A DNA stretch of 41,779 bases from Bacteroidales bacterium (lineage in GTDB: Bacteria > Bacteroidota > Bacteroidia > Bacteroidales > UBA932): NCBI GenBank assembly GCA_017960585.1, contig JAGCYX010000011.1, positions 1-41,779 of the forward strand, in the 5' to 3' direction. The notes under the pieces were generated by a model that was not told the DNA's origin, searched no databases, and worked only from the letters and a program-made list of their open reading frames with translations. The position numbers and the translations under genes are program-made. Shown here piece after piece: positions 15,643-22,822 of the stretch (the stretch's first letter is position 1; every line of letters begins with the position of its first letter).

Positions 15643-16875
15643 TCAAGGGCGCACCTGGCCGTTGCCGTCGATGAGCCACTTGTAGGTGGTGATTTCGCGC
15701 AGGCCCATCGGGCCGCGGGCGCCGAGTTTCTGGGTGCTGATGCCGATCTCGGCGCCGAGGCCGAACTGGGCGCCGTCGGTGAAGCTCGTCGGGGCGTTCA
15801 CGTAGACGCAGGCGGCGTCCACCTCGGCGCGGAAGCGGTCCGCGGCGGCCGCGTCGGCGGTCACGATGCTCTCGCTGTGGCCGGAGCCGTAGAGGCCGAT
15901 GTGGGCGATGGCCTCGTCCAGCGAGTCCACGGTGCGCAGGGCCATCTTATAGTCCATATATTCGGTGCCGAAGGATTCGGGGGTGGCGTGCTCCAGCAGC
16001 GGGTAGCGGCCTTCCAGGGCCGCGTAGGCCGCCTCGTCGGCGTAGAGGATGACGTTCTTCTCCGCCAGGGGGGCCACCAGTTCCGGCAGGACGCCGAGGC
16101 GGTCGCGGTGCACGATCAGGCAGTCGAGGGCGTTGCACACCGACACGCGGCGCGTCTTGGCGTTCAGCACGATGCGCCGTCCGATCTCCAGGTCTCCTGC
16201 AGCATCGAAGTAGGTGTTCACCACGCCGGCGCCCGTCTCGATGCAGGGCACCTTGGCGTTGTCGCGGACGTAGTTGATGAGGCGCCGGCCGCCGCGCGGG
16301 ATCACGAGGTCCACGTAGCCCACGGCGCCCAGCAGCTCGCCCACCGCTTCGTGCGTGGGCGGGAGCAGCGTGACGGCCTCTTCGGGCAGGCCCCGCTCGG
16401 CGAGGACGCGCCGGATCAGGGCGACGGCGGCGCGGTTGGACGCGTCGGCGTCGCTGCCGCCTTTGAGCAGGGAGACGTTGCCGCTCTTGAAGCAGAGCGA
16501 GAAGACGTCGAAGGTCACGTTGGGGCGCGCCTCGTAGATGACGCCGATCACGCCGAAGGGCACGCTGACCTTGCGCAGGCGCAGGCCGTTGGGCAGGGTG
16601 CGGTCTTCGAGGGTGAGGCCCAGCGGCGAGGGCAGCGCGGCCACGTTGCGCATGTCGGAGGCGATGCTTTCGAGGCGCTCGGGGGTCAGCTTGAGCCGGT
16701 CGTAGAGGGGGTTCTGCGGGTCCATCCGCGCGAGGTCTTCCGCGTTGGCGGCAAGGAGTTCGGCGCTGTGCGCGACAATGGCGTCGGCGACGGCTTCCAG
16801 GGCCGCCGCGCGCGCCGCATCCGGAATCAGCGCCACCTGCGACGCCGCCCGTTTGGCTGCTACGAAAAGGTTCAT
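15643..16875 (-). CDS. proA: Glutamate-5-semialdehyde dehydrogenase (gamma-glutamyl phosphate reductase)
   Basis: This 410-aa protein has the family's usual length. It reduces gamma-glutamyl phosphate with NADPH, the second step of proline synthesis. Visible blocks are the N-terminal [41 protein letters not shown]-type cofactor contacts ([15 protein letters not shown]), [13 protein letters not shown], the catalytic-cysteine block [15 protein letters not shown], and [15 protein letters not shown]. The start at 16875 was chosen over an upstream frame extension because it gives the standard N-terminus and lies 4 nt after the proB stop. ProB and ProA usually act as a channel-like pair, and the co-operonic arrangement fits. 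Confidence 0.97.
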   Translation of the reverse strand: MNLFVAAKRAASQVALIPDAARAAALEAVADAIVAHSAELLAANAEDLARMDPQNPLYDRLKLTPERLESIASDMRNVAALPSPLGLTLEDRTLPNGLRLRKVSVPFGVIGVIYEARPNVTFDVFSLCFKSGNVSLLKGGSDADASNRAAVALIRRVLAERGLPEEAVTLLPPTHEAVGELLGAVGYVDLVIPRGGRRLINYVRDNAKVPCIETGAGVVNTYFDAAGDLEIGRRIVLNAKTRRVSVCNALDCLIVHRDRLGVLPELVAPLAEKNVILYADEAAYAALEGRYPLLEHATPESFGTEYMDYKMALRTVDSLDEAIAHIGLYGSGHSESIVTADAAAADRFRAEVDAACVYVNAPTSFTDGAQFGLGAEIGISTQKLGARGPMGLREITTYKWLIDGNGQVRP

Positions 16876-16879
16876 CTTT

Positions 16880-17644
16880 CTAGGGAAGGAATTCGGTGAA
16901 TACGGTCTGGTCCGGGCGCTCAAGCAGGTCCGGGAGGATGCGCTCGCGCTTGCCGTCGGCGATCAGCACGCGGATGCCGCCGGCGGCCACGCGCCGCGCC
17001 GTGTTGTACTTGGAGAACATGCCGCCGCGGCCGAAGGCGCTCTTCTCCTCGCGGATGCAGCCGGACAGGTCGTCCGAGCAGTGGACGGTGCGGATCACGC
17101 GGGCGTCCGGGTCGTCGGGATGGCGGTCGTAGAGGCCGGGGATGTTGCTCAGGAGGACGAGCGCCTGGGCGCCGACCATTTCGGCGATGAGCCCGGAGAG
17201 TTCGTCGTTGTCGGTGAACATCAGCTCGGTGACGCTCACGGTGTCGTTCTCGTTCACGATGGGGACGACGCCGTGCGCCAGCATCACCTCCATGCAGGCG
17301 CGCTGGTTTTCGCGTTCGCGCTCGGTCTCGAAGTTATGCTTCGTGGTGAGGATCTGGCCGATGGGGAGGCCATAGTCCCGGAAGAGTCGGTAGTAGAGGT
17401 CCATCAGGCGCACCTGGCCCACGGCGGAGTACAGCTGGCGCTGCTCCACGCTGTCCAGGTCCTCGTCCAGACGAAGTTCGGTGCGGCCGCAGGCCACGGC
17501 GCCGGAGCTGACGAGCACCACGGCCCAGCCGGCTTTGCGCAGGCCCACCACCTGGTCCACCAGGGCGGATACGCGCGTGACGTCCAGGGTGCCGTCGGCG
17601 CGGGTCAGCACGTTCGTGCCGATTTTGACTACGATGCGTTTCAC
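16880..17644 (-). CDS. proB: Glutamate 5-kinase without PUA domain
   Basis: This 254-aa amino-acid kinase phosphorylates glutamate to gamma-glutamyl phosphate. Motifs are KIGTNVLT near the N-terminus, [43 protein letters not shown], and [19 protein letters not shown]. It stops where the kinase domain ends, so the C-terminal PUA domain of E. coli-type ProB is absent, as in many shorter bacterial forms. The start is GTG, and it overlaps the stop of the upstream lipoprotein gene by four bases (GTGA). ProA follows after 4 nt. Confidence 0.96.
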   Translation of the reverse strand: MKRIVVKIGTNVLTRADGTLDVTRVSALVDQVVGLRKAGWAVVLVSSGAVACGRTELRLDEDLDSVEQRQLYSAVGQVRLMDLYYRLFRDYGLPIGQILTTKHNFETERERENQRACMEVMLAHGVVPIVNENDTVSVTELMFTDNDELSGLIAEMVGAQALVLLSNIPGLYDRHPDDPDARVIRTVHCSDDLSGCIREEKSAFGRGGMFSKYNTARRVAAGGIRVLIADGKRERILPDLLERPDQTVFTEFLP

Positions 17645-18522
17645 AGGCCCAGGTCTTTTTTCGCCTCCGGGAGGAGGAAGGGTTTGACGTCTTTGTAGGA
17701 GAGGGTGAATTCCGGCATGCCATCCGCGTAGGCGGCCACCTCATATTGCTGATAGATGAAGGTCAGGCCTTCCTCGCAGGGGCGCGGGGACCATTCCGGG
17801 AGCGGGATGAGGCCGTCCTTGAGCTGCAGGTGGTCCTCCAGCTCCGTACCGACGGCCGCCATGCGCTCGCCGAAGTAGCTCTCCATGCCGCTGCGGAGCA
17901 GCTTCTGCATGTCGGCCACGGCGCCGGGCTCGAAGAAGTCGCGGATGCGCATGCCGCTCTCCTTGTCGAAGGTCATCGGGCCGTCGCCGATGATGCCGCC
18001 GTGCGCGCCGGCCATATAGATGTAGTTCTGGGAGTCGAAGACGGCGATCTTGTCGTTCTCCCAGGTCTTCTGCAGGTTGAACTCGAAGCCCCATTTGGGG
18101 GCGTTGTCGAGGTAGGCCTGCTTCTCGGCGTCGGAGAGGGTGTCGGATTCGAGGATGTATTTGGCGCGCTCGTCCACGGTGGCCTGCGACAGGGCGCCGA
18201 TGGACGCGAGGGCCTGCTGCTCATAGTAGGAGAAGAGGGCGTCGGTGTCGTCCGGGTCGCCGTCGAAGCGCGGGAACGCACGCTTCTGTTCGTAATTGTC
18301 GATGTGGCTGAGCGCCTTGTCCATCACGTCCACGAGGGTCTGGCGCATCACGGTCGTGCCTTCGGTCGCGGCGACCGGCAGCTCGGCCTTGATGGTCAGG
18401 TACGAATGCGCAGTGGAGTCGGCGTAGTCGCGGGTTTCCGTCTTGAAGCCCTTGTTCGAGGGGTTGCAGGCGGCTGCGAGCACAAGCGCCGCAGCCATCC
18501 CGAGGATGACAGTTTTCTTCAT
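17641..18522 (-). CDS. DUF3298/RsiV-like lipoprotein
   Basis: This 293-aa lipoprotein (lipobox LAAAC near residue 19) has the DUF4163-DUF3298 layout: an N-terminal beta-rich part (ETRDYADSTAHSYLTIKAELPV), a helical middle, then AGAHGGIIGDGPMTFDKESG and RIRDFFEPGA, and a C-terminal FIYQQYEVAAYADGMPEFTLSY. The AHG and FIYQQYEVAAYADG patterns are typical of DUF3298, seen in RsiV and many Bacteroidetes surface lipoproteins. The function is unknown; lysozyme binding is known for RsiV but cannot be assumed here. It is the first gene of the proB-proA operon and overlaps proB by four bases. Confidence 0.82.
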   Translation of the reverse strand: MKKTVILGMAAALVLAAACNPSNKGFKTETRDYADSTAHSYLTIKAELPVAATEGTTVMRQTLVDVMDKALSHIDNYEQKRAFPRFDGDPDDTDALFSYYEQQALASIGALSQATVDERAKYILESDTLSDAEKQAYLDNAPKWGFEFNLQKTWENDKIAVFDSQNYIYMAGAHGGIIGDGPMTFDKESGMRIRDFFEPGAVADMQKLLRSGMESYFGERMAAVGTELEDHLQLKDGLIPLPEWSPRPCEEGLTFIYQQYEVAAYADGMPEFTLSYKDVKPFLLPEAKKDLGL

Positions 18523-18542
18523 ACCAACAATAGTTTAACGCT

Positions 18543-18550
18543 CAAAGTTA
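18543..18550 (-). promoter_or_regulatory. -7 box of the DUF3298-proB-proA operon
   Basis: TAACTTTG on the minus strand, 20 nt upstream of the ATG at 18522, matches TAnnTTTG. No clear -33 TTTG at standard spacing is seen. Confidence 0.55.
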
Positions 18551-18569
18551 GGGAAAATCCGTCAAAAAG

Positions 18570-18600
18570 AAAAAGGTCCCGGATGAAATCCGAGACCTTT
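18570..18600 (-). terminator. Rho-independent terminator after tRNA-Asn
   Basis: On the minus strand AAAGGTCTCGGAT and ATCCGGGACCTTT form a 13-bp stem with one mismatch and a 3-nt loop. A T-rich run (TTTTTCTTTTT) follows. It begins 4 nt after the tRNA 3' end and partly overlaps the region upstream of the next operon's promoter. Confidence 0.8.
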
Positions 18601-18603
18601 GTG

Positions 18604-18677
18604 CTCCCCCTCGGGGACTTGAACCCAGGACCCCCTGATTAACAGTCAGGTGCTCTAACCAACTGAGCTAAGGAGGA
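18604..18677 (-). tRNA. tRNA-Asn (anticodon GTT)
   Basis: The 74-nt gene folds as a cloverleaf: acceptor TCCTCCT/AGGGGGA (one G-T pair), D-arm with AGCTCAGTTGGTTAGAGC, and anticodon stem-loop with CTGTTAA giving GTT. The T-loop is TTCAAGT, and the T-stem has one apparent mismatch. CCA is not fully encoded after the discriminator G. A consensus promoter precedes it and a terminator follows. Confidence 0.96.
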
Positions 18678-18707
18678 TTGTTACCCGCCACTCGCGTTTT
18701 GGGATTG

Positions 18708-18738
18708 CAAATATACGGCAAATTCTTGAATGCGCAAA
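18708..18738 (-). promoter_or_regulatory. Promoter of tRNA-Asn
   Basis: On the minus strand TTTG (18738-18735), 19 nt, then TATATTTG (18715-18708) is an exact fit to the Bacteroidetes consensus TTTG-N19-TAnnTTTG. The box lies 30 nt upstream of the tRNA 5' end. Confidence 0.8.
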
Positions 18739-18761
18739 TTATTTTGCCATTTTTTTCACCC

Positions 18762-18789
18762 GTCATTCCCGGCCTGACCGGGAATCTCC
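18762..18789. repeat. REP-like hairpin GTCATTCC...GGAATCTCC
   Basis: ATTCCCGG-CCTGA-CCGGGAAT is a perfect 8-bp hairpin bordered by GTC and CTCC. It directly follows the stop codon of the minus-strand gene at 18789-19331 and precedes an A-rich minus-strand stretch, so it may help terminate that gene. Its ends resemble the repeat inside ampG at 23433-23464. Confidence 0.6.
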
Positions 18790-19331
18790 TAGTACGGGAA
18801 GTCCAGGAAGTGCGGGATGAGGGCGCGGTAGTCCTCGGCGCGGCTGACGAGCGCGGCGTCGGCGATGGTGCGCTCGCCCTTGATGTTCGCGGAGGCGAGC
18901 TTACCGAAGTCGTCGTAGTAGTAGCGCTCCTCGTTCTTGGTGCCTTCGTAGGTGTCCTGCTGGATGAAGGCGAAGAGCAGCCGGCCGCTCTCGGGATGGT
19001 AGAGGTACTCCTCGTAGTACTCGCGCGCGGCGACGTTGTATTTCAGCGTGATGAAGAAGGGATAGTAGTGCGCGCCGTTCTCGTCGGTGTCCAGATCGAA
19101 GTAGCAGTGCGCCACGGTCGTGCGTCCGCCGGTGGCGGGGACATTGTAGTGCATCGTCACGACGGCGTCGTTGCGCGGCGCGCCGTCCTCGCCCTGCCTC
19201 AGTTTGATCTGCTCCTTGGCTGCGGCGTACGCGGCACGCACGGACTTGACCACTTCCGCATTATTCTGTGCCTGAGCGGAGAACCCGAAAGAAAGGGCTG
19301 CCAGGACCAGCAAAAACAAAACTTTTCTCAT
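18789..19331 (-). CDS. Secreted hypothetical protein
   Basis: This 180-aa protein has a clear signal peptide (MRKVLFLLVLAALSFGFSAQAQ). The mature part is soluble, with many aromatic residues in beta-strand-like segments (VAHCYFDLD, HYYPFFITLKYN, YYEEYLYH, ERYYYDDFGKL). I recognise no family or catalytic motif. The start at 19331 puts the signal peptide first; a longer reading from 19358 would cover the promoter. Its promoter (19363-19356) is divergent from that of the HU-domain gene and almost touches it, so the two may be co-regulated. A REP-like hairpin sits at its 3' end. Confidence 0.75.
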   Translation of the reverse strand: MRKVLFLLVLAALSFGFSAQAQNNAEVVKSVRAAYAAAKEQIKLRQGEDGAPRNDAVVTMHYNVPATGGRTTVAHCYFDLDTDENGAHYYPFFITLKYNVAAREYYEEYLYHPESGRLLFAFIQQDTYEGTKNEERYYYDDFGKLASANIKGERTIADAALVSRAEDYRALIPHFLDFPY

Positions 19332-19355
19332 TTCCGTTTCGGTTAAAAATCTTCG

Positions 19356-19363
19356 CAAAGATA
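19356..19363 (-). promoter_or_regulatory. -7 box of the secreted hypothetical gene
   Basis: TATCTTTG on the minus strand, 24 nt upstream of the ATG at 19331. It is only 11 nt from the opposing -7 box at 19375-19382. Confidence 0.65.
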
Positions 19364-19374
19364 AAAAGAATGAT

Positions 19375-19382
19375 TATATTTG
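19375..19382 (+). promoter_or_regulatory. -7 box of the HU-domain gene
   Basis: TATATTTG on the plus strand, 14 nt upstream of the ATG at 19397, which predicts a very short leader. Confidence 0.65.
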
Positions 19383-19396
19383 TAGCTAATACGCGT

Positions 19397-20182
19397 ATGG
19401 ATATCGATCTATTATCCCGGATGATCAGCGAACTGATCGTCGACCACGATCAGGTGGGGCTGCCCGGCGTCGGAACCTTCGTCGCCGAGATGGTCCCGGC
19501 GACCTTCTCCGACAAGGGCTACACCATCAATCCCCCCTACCGGCGCCTTTCCTTCTACCCCAGCCGGCAGGAGGACGCCCTGCTGATCGACCTGTACGCC
19601 GAATCCAACCAGCTCTCGCGCGAGGCCGCGTCGGCCTACCTGACCCAGTACCTCAGCGAGCTGAAGTCCATCCTCATGGAGCGCAAGACCATCGTCCTGC
19701 CCGGCCTGGGGCGCCTGCGCGCCACGCGGGAGAACGCCCTGTTCTTCGTGCCGGACGCCGATCTGGACATCTTCCCGGAAGGCGTGGGCCTGACGCCCGT
19801 GTCGCTGAAGAGCCACGCGGTCGAGGAGGAGCCGGTCGTCATCGACGTGCCGGTGCCGACGCCGCAGGAGGAGGTGACGCCGGTGTCCGTCCCGGACCAG
19901 GTCCCAGCCGAACTCGAACCGGAAAACGCCGAGCCGGAGCCCGCCGCCGAACCCGAGCCGCAACACAAACCCCTGGCGCCGGACTCCGTCCCCCACTGGA
20001 TTCGCGAGGACTGGCGCGAACCCGAACAGCGCGGCCTGCCCGTCTGGGGCACGCTGCTGATCATCCTCGGCACCCTGCTGATTGTCGCCCTGATCGCCTT
20101 CATGGTCCTGGCCCGCATCGCGCCCGACTTCATCGACTCCATCCTCTACACACCGGACCAGCTGCGCATCATCAACTACTGA
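19397..20182 (+). CDS. Membrane-anchored CCDC81-type HU-domain protein
   Basis: This 261-aa protein begins with the paired HU/IHF-like domains of the Bacteroidetes CCDC81-type family: about residues 1-60 (DIDLLSRMISELI, VGLPGVGTFVAEMVPA, PPYRRLSFYPSRQ) and 60-135 (LYLTQYLSELKSILMERK-like region, then IVLPGLGRLRAT, ALFFVPDAD). A Pro/Glu-rich linker (~145-195) and a single transmembrane helix (~214-238) follow. Relatives often end in a SPOR domain, which is absent here: only about 20 residues follow the helix. The HU part should be cytosolic. The role is unknown; nucleoid-envelope tethering is one idea. The start at 19397 was chosen because the promoter box ends 14 nt before it. The NUDIX gene follows after 4 nt. 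Confidence 0.8.
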   Translation: MDIDLLSRMISELIVDHDQVGLPGVGTFVAEMVPATFSDKGYTINPPYRRLSFYPSRQEDALLIDLYAESNQLSREAASAYLTQYLSELKSILMERKTIVLPGLGRLRATRENALFFVPDADLDIFPEGVGLTPVSLKSHAVEEEPVVIDVPVPTPQEEVTPVSVPDQVPAELEPENAEPEPAAEPEPQHKPLAPDSVPHWIREDWREPEQRGLPVWGTLLIILGTLLIVALIAFMVLARIAPDFIDSILYTPDQLRIINY

Positions 20183-20186
20183 CGCC

Positions 20187-20756
20187 ATGGTCGAACTGAT
20201 CTACCCCGTTTCCCCCGCCCCGCTGCTGAAAGGCTGCAAACGCGGCAGAGCCGCCGAAATGCTCCCCGTCGTGGACGAACTCGGCAACGTGACCGCGCAG
20301 ATCACCCGCGAATTCGCGCACGGCGGCGAGAAGCCGCTCCACCCCGTCGTCCACCTGCACATCATCAACCGCAGCGGCGAGATCTACCTCCAGCAGCGCG
20401 GCCCCGACAAGGACCTGCTCCCGCTCTATTGGGACACCGCCGTCGGCGGCCACGTCGCCTACGGGGAATACATCTCCGAAGCCCTCTACCGCGAGGCCGC
20501 CGAGGAGCTGGGGCTTCATGATTTCCTGCCCCAGGGGCTCTGCCACTACGTCTTCGAATCCGCCGCCGAGCGCGAGCTCGTGAACGTCTTCGCCACCGTG
20601 GGCGAATACGCCATCCGGCCGGATCCCGACGAGCTCGCCGGCGGCCGTTTCTGGACCGTCGAGCAGATCGAGCAGGCGATGGGCCGGGGCATCCTCACGC
20701 CTAACTTCGAGGGCGAATTCCGTCGAATCAAAAACGCACTCCTGGCCCTGTTGTGA
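20187..20756 (+). CDS. NUDIX hydrolase
   Basis: This 189-aa cytosolic protein has a full Nudix box at residues 88-110, G-HVAYG-E-YISEALY-REAAEELGL, matching GX5EX7REUXEEXGU. The N-terminal MLPVVDELGNVTAQITRE and the LHPVVHLHIINRSGEIYLQQR strand resemble the isopentenyl-diphosphate-isomerase-like Nudix subgroup, but the isomerase Cys/Glu pair is not evident. It is probably a pyrophosphohydrolase of a nucleoside-diphosphate derivative. It lies between the HU-domain gene (4-nt gap) and the DUF4922-SpoIID gene (TGATG overlap), so it is likely co-expressed with the peptidoglycan-recycling genes. The substrate cannot be read from sequence. Confidence 0.9.
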   Translation: MVELIYPVSPAPLLKGCKRGRAAEMLPVVDELGNVTAQITREFAHGGEKPLHPVVHLHIINRSGEIYLQQRGPDKDLLPLYWDTAVGGHVAYGEYISEALYREAAEELGLHDFLPQGLCHYVFESAAERELVNVFATVGEYAIRPDPDELAGGRFWTVEQIEQAMGRGILTPNFEGEFRRIKNALLALL

Positions 20757-22822
20757 TGCAAGAACTGCGCAAATTCATCAAAGACCAGCTCTCCGTGTGG
20801 CCGCTCGCCGCGGCCAACTTCCGGGCGCTGAAAGCCGTCAAGTCCCGCGAAATGACCGTCTTCGGGCTCCCCTGCAGCATCCAGTGGAACCCCGAGCGGG
20901 TCGGCTCCTCCACGGCCGACACCTCCCCCGAGGCCATCGCCGCGCGGCCCTGCTTCCTCTGCGAGAAGAACCGCCCGCCGGAGCAGCACCATATCAAGTT
21001 CGAAGGCCGCAAAGGCCGCACCTACAACGTCCAGGTGAATCCTTTTCCCATCTTCCGGGACCACCTGGTCATCGTCCGGGACGAGCATCTCCCGCAGGCC
21101 ATCTGGCACCATATGCCCGACATCCTGGACTTCGCGCGGAAGTACCCCGACTACACCGCCTTCTACAACGGCCCCGCCAGCGGCGCCTCCGCCCCCGACC
21201 ACCTGCATTTCCAGGCCGCTCCGCGCCACAAGATGCCCCTCGAGGAGGCCGTGGACGCCTTCCTGGACGCCCCCGGCGCCCCCCTCGCCTCCGTCAAGGA
21301 CGCGACGCTGTACCGCTTCCCCGGCTACTGCCGCGGCGTCTACGCCCTCAAGGCCACGACCTCGAAGTCGCTGACCAAGCTCTTCTACCGCCTACTGGAC
21401 TGCTGCAACCGCCGCCCGGACGAGACGGAGCCCAAATTCAATATGTACGCCTACGTCAAGGACGACGAATGGCGCTGCTTCGTGGTGCTCCGGAGCGCCA
21501 AGCGCTCCCACCACTTCGACGCCGAGGGCCCCGACCACCTGACCGTCAGCCCCGGCGCCGCCGATATGGCGGGCGTGTTCGTGACCCCCTTCCGCGAGGA
21601 CTACGAAAAAGCCACGCCCGCGCTGCTGGAGGCCATCCTGGACGAGGTCACCATCCCCGCCCACGAGCAGGAGATGATCGAATGGCGCCTCACGCGCAAG
21701 CAACCCACCGTGGCCGTGGGCATCCTGGCCGCCGACGAGATCTGCTTCGAGATCATCTCGGACGGCGCCGGCCCGCAGCGCGTGCGCTACAGCGAGGGCC
21801 GCATCGCCTACAACGGCGCGCTCTACGACGAGCTCTACTTCGACTCCATCACGCGCTCCACGCGCTTCGCCGAGCCCTCCTTCATCCTGTACGACGTCGT
21901 GATCGGCATCGACTTCCACTGGCAGCAGAAACGCACGCTGAAGTACGCCGGCGGCCTGAAATTCATCGTCGAGGGCGACAAGCTCCGCGCGGTGAACCTC
22001 GTGGGCATGGAGGACTACCTGCTGAGCGTCATCTCCTCCGAGATGAAGTCCAGCGCCTCCGTGGACCTGCTCAAGGCCCACGCCGTCATCTCCAGAAGCT
22101 GGCTGATGGCGCGAATGGAAGACCACTCCGCGCACGACAACTTCGACGTGTGCGCGGATGATCATTGTCAAAGATATCAAGGACTTACGATGGCCGTGGG
22201 CGACAACGTCCGCACGGTCATCGACGAGACCTGGGGCCAGGTGCTGCGCTATCAGGGCCAGCTCTGCGACACCCGCTACTCCAAGTGCTGCGGCGGCAAG
22301 ACCGAGCTCTTCAGCACCTGCTGGGAAGACGTCGACTACCCCTACCTGCAGTGCGTGGACGACCCCTGGTGCGACTGCGAGAACGACGAGATCCTCGCCC
22401 AGGTCCTCAACGACTACGACCAGAAGACCCTTGACTTCCACGACTGGACGGTCCGCTACGGCGCCGACGAGCTCGCCGCCCTGGTGCGCGAGCGCACCGG
22501 CATCGACTTCGGCGAGATCCGGGCGCTGGAGCCCGTGGAGCGCGGCCCGTCCGGGCGCATCAAGTTCCTGCGCATCGTGGGCAGCAAGCGCACCGAGGTG
22601 GTGGGCAAGGAGCTGAAGATCCGCCGCGCCCTGAGCAGCTCGCACCTCAAGAGCTCCGCCTTCGAGGTGGAGCGCGACCCCGGCGGCGCCTGGATCCTGC
22701 GCGGCCGCGGATGGGGCCACGGCGTGGGCCTGTGCCAGATCGGCGCCGCCGTGATGGCCGTCAAGGGCTTCGATTACAAGCAGATACTCCAACATTATTA
22801 TCCCGGTACCGATGTCGAATAA
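20756..22822 (+). CDS. DUF4922 (HIT-like)-SpoIID fusion protein
   Basis: This 688-aa two-part protein has an N-terminal ~300 residues matching DUF4922, a HIT/GalT-like fold: CFLC (66-69), NPFPIFRDHLVIV, and the H-x-H-x-Q motif PDHLHFQA with H149, H151 and Q153, as in nucleotidyl transferases and phosphorylases. The C-terminal ~300 residues are SpoIID/LytB-like: EDYLLSVISSEM with a conserved Glu near 428, LLKAHAVISRSW, CADDHCQRYQG, DTRYSKCCGGKTE, and GRGWGHGVGLCQIGA. SpoIID enzymes are lytic transglycosylases acting on glycan strands freed of stem peptides. No signal peptide or membrane helix is seen, so the protein appears cytosolic, unlike classical SpoIID. Starts at ATG 20756 (a GTG lies one codon before). 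AmpG and NamZ follow. Confidence 0.85.
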   Translation: MQELRKFIKDQLSVWPLAAANFRALKAVKSREMTVFGLPCSIQWNPERVGSSTADTSPEAIAARPCFLCEKNRPPEQHHIKFEGRKGRTYNVQVNPFPIFRDHLVIVRDEHLPQAIWHHMPDILDFARKYPDYTAFYNGPASGASAPDHLHFQAAPRHKMPLEEAVDAFLDAPGAPLASVKDATLYRFPGYCRGVYALKATTSKSLTKLFYRLLDCCNRRPDETEPKFNMYAYVKDDEWRCFVVLRSAKRSHHFDAEGPDHLTVSPGAADMAGVFVTPFREDYEKATPALLEAILDEVTIPAHEQEMIEWRLTRKQPTVAVGILAADEICFEIISDGAGPQRVRYSEGRIAYNGALYDELYFDSITRSTRFAEPSFILYDVVIGIDFHWQQKRTLKYAGGLKFIVEGDKLRAVNLVGMEDYLLSVISSEMKSSASVDLLKAHAVISRSWLMARMEDHSAHDNFDVCADDHCQRYQGLTMAVGDNVRTVIDETWGQVLRYQGQLCDTRYSKCCGGKTELFSTCWEDVDYPYLQCVDDPWCDCENDEILAQVLNDYDQKTLDFHDWTVRYGADELAALVRERTGIDFGEIRALEPVERGPSGRIKFLRIVGSKRTEVVGKELKIRRALSSSHLKSSAFEVERDPGGAWILRGRGWGHGVGLCQIGAAVMAVKGFDYKQILQHYYPGTDVE

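Noticed and set aside
12396..15674. Very long plus-strand open frame opposite the esterase, cyclase and phosphatase genes
   Set aside because: It is a shadow of GC-rich genes on the other strand: the product is Ala/Val/Gly/His-rich without domains, while the minus-strand genes have signal peptides and catalytic motifs.
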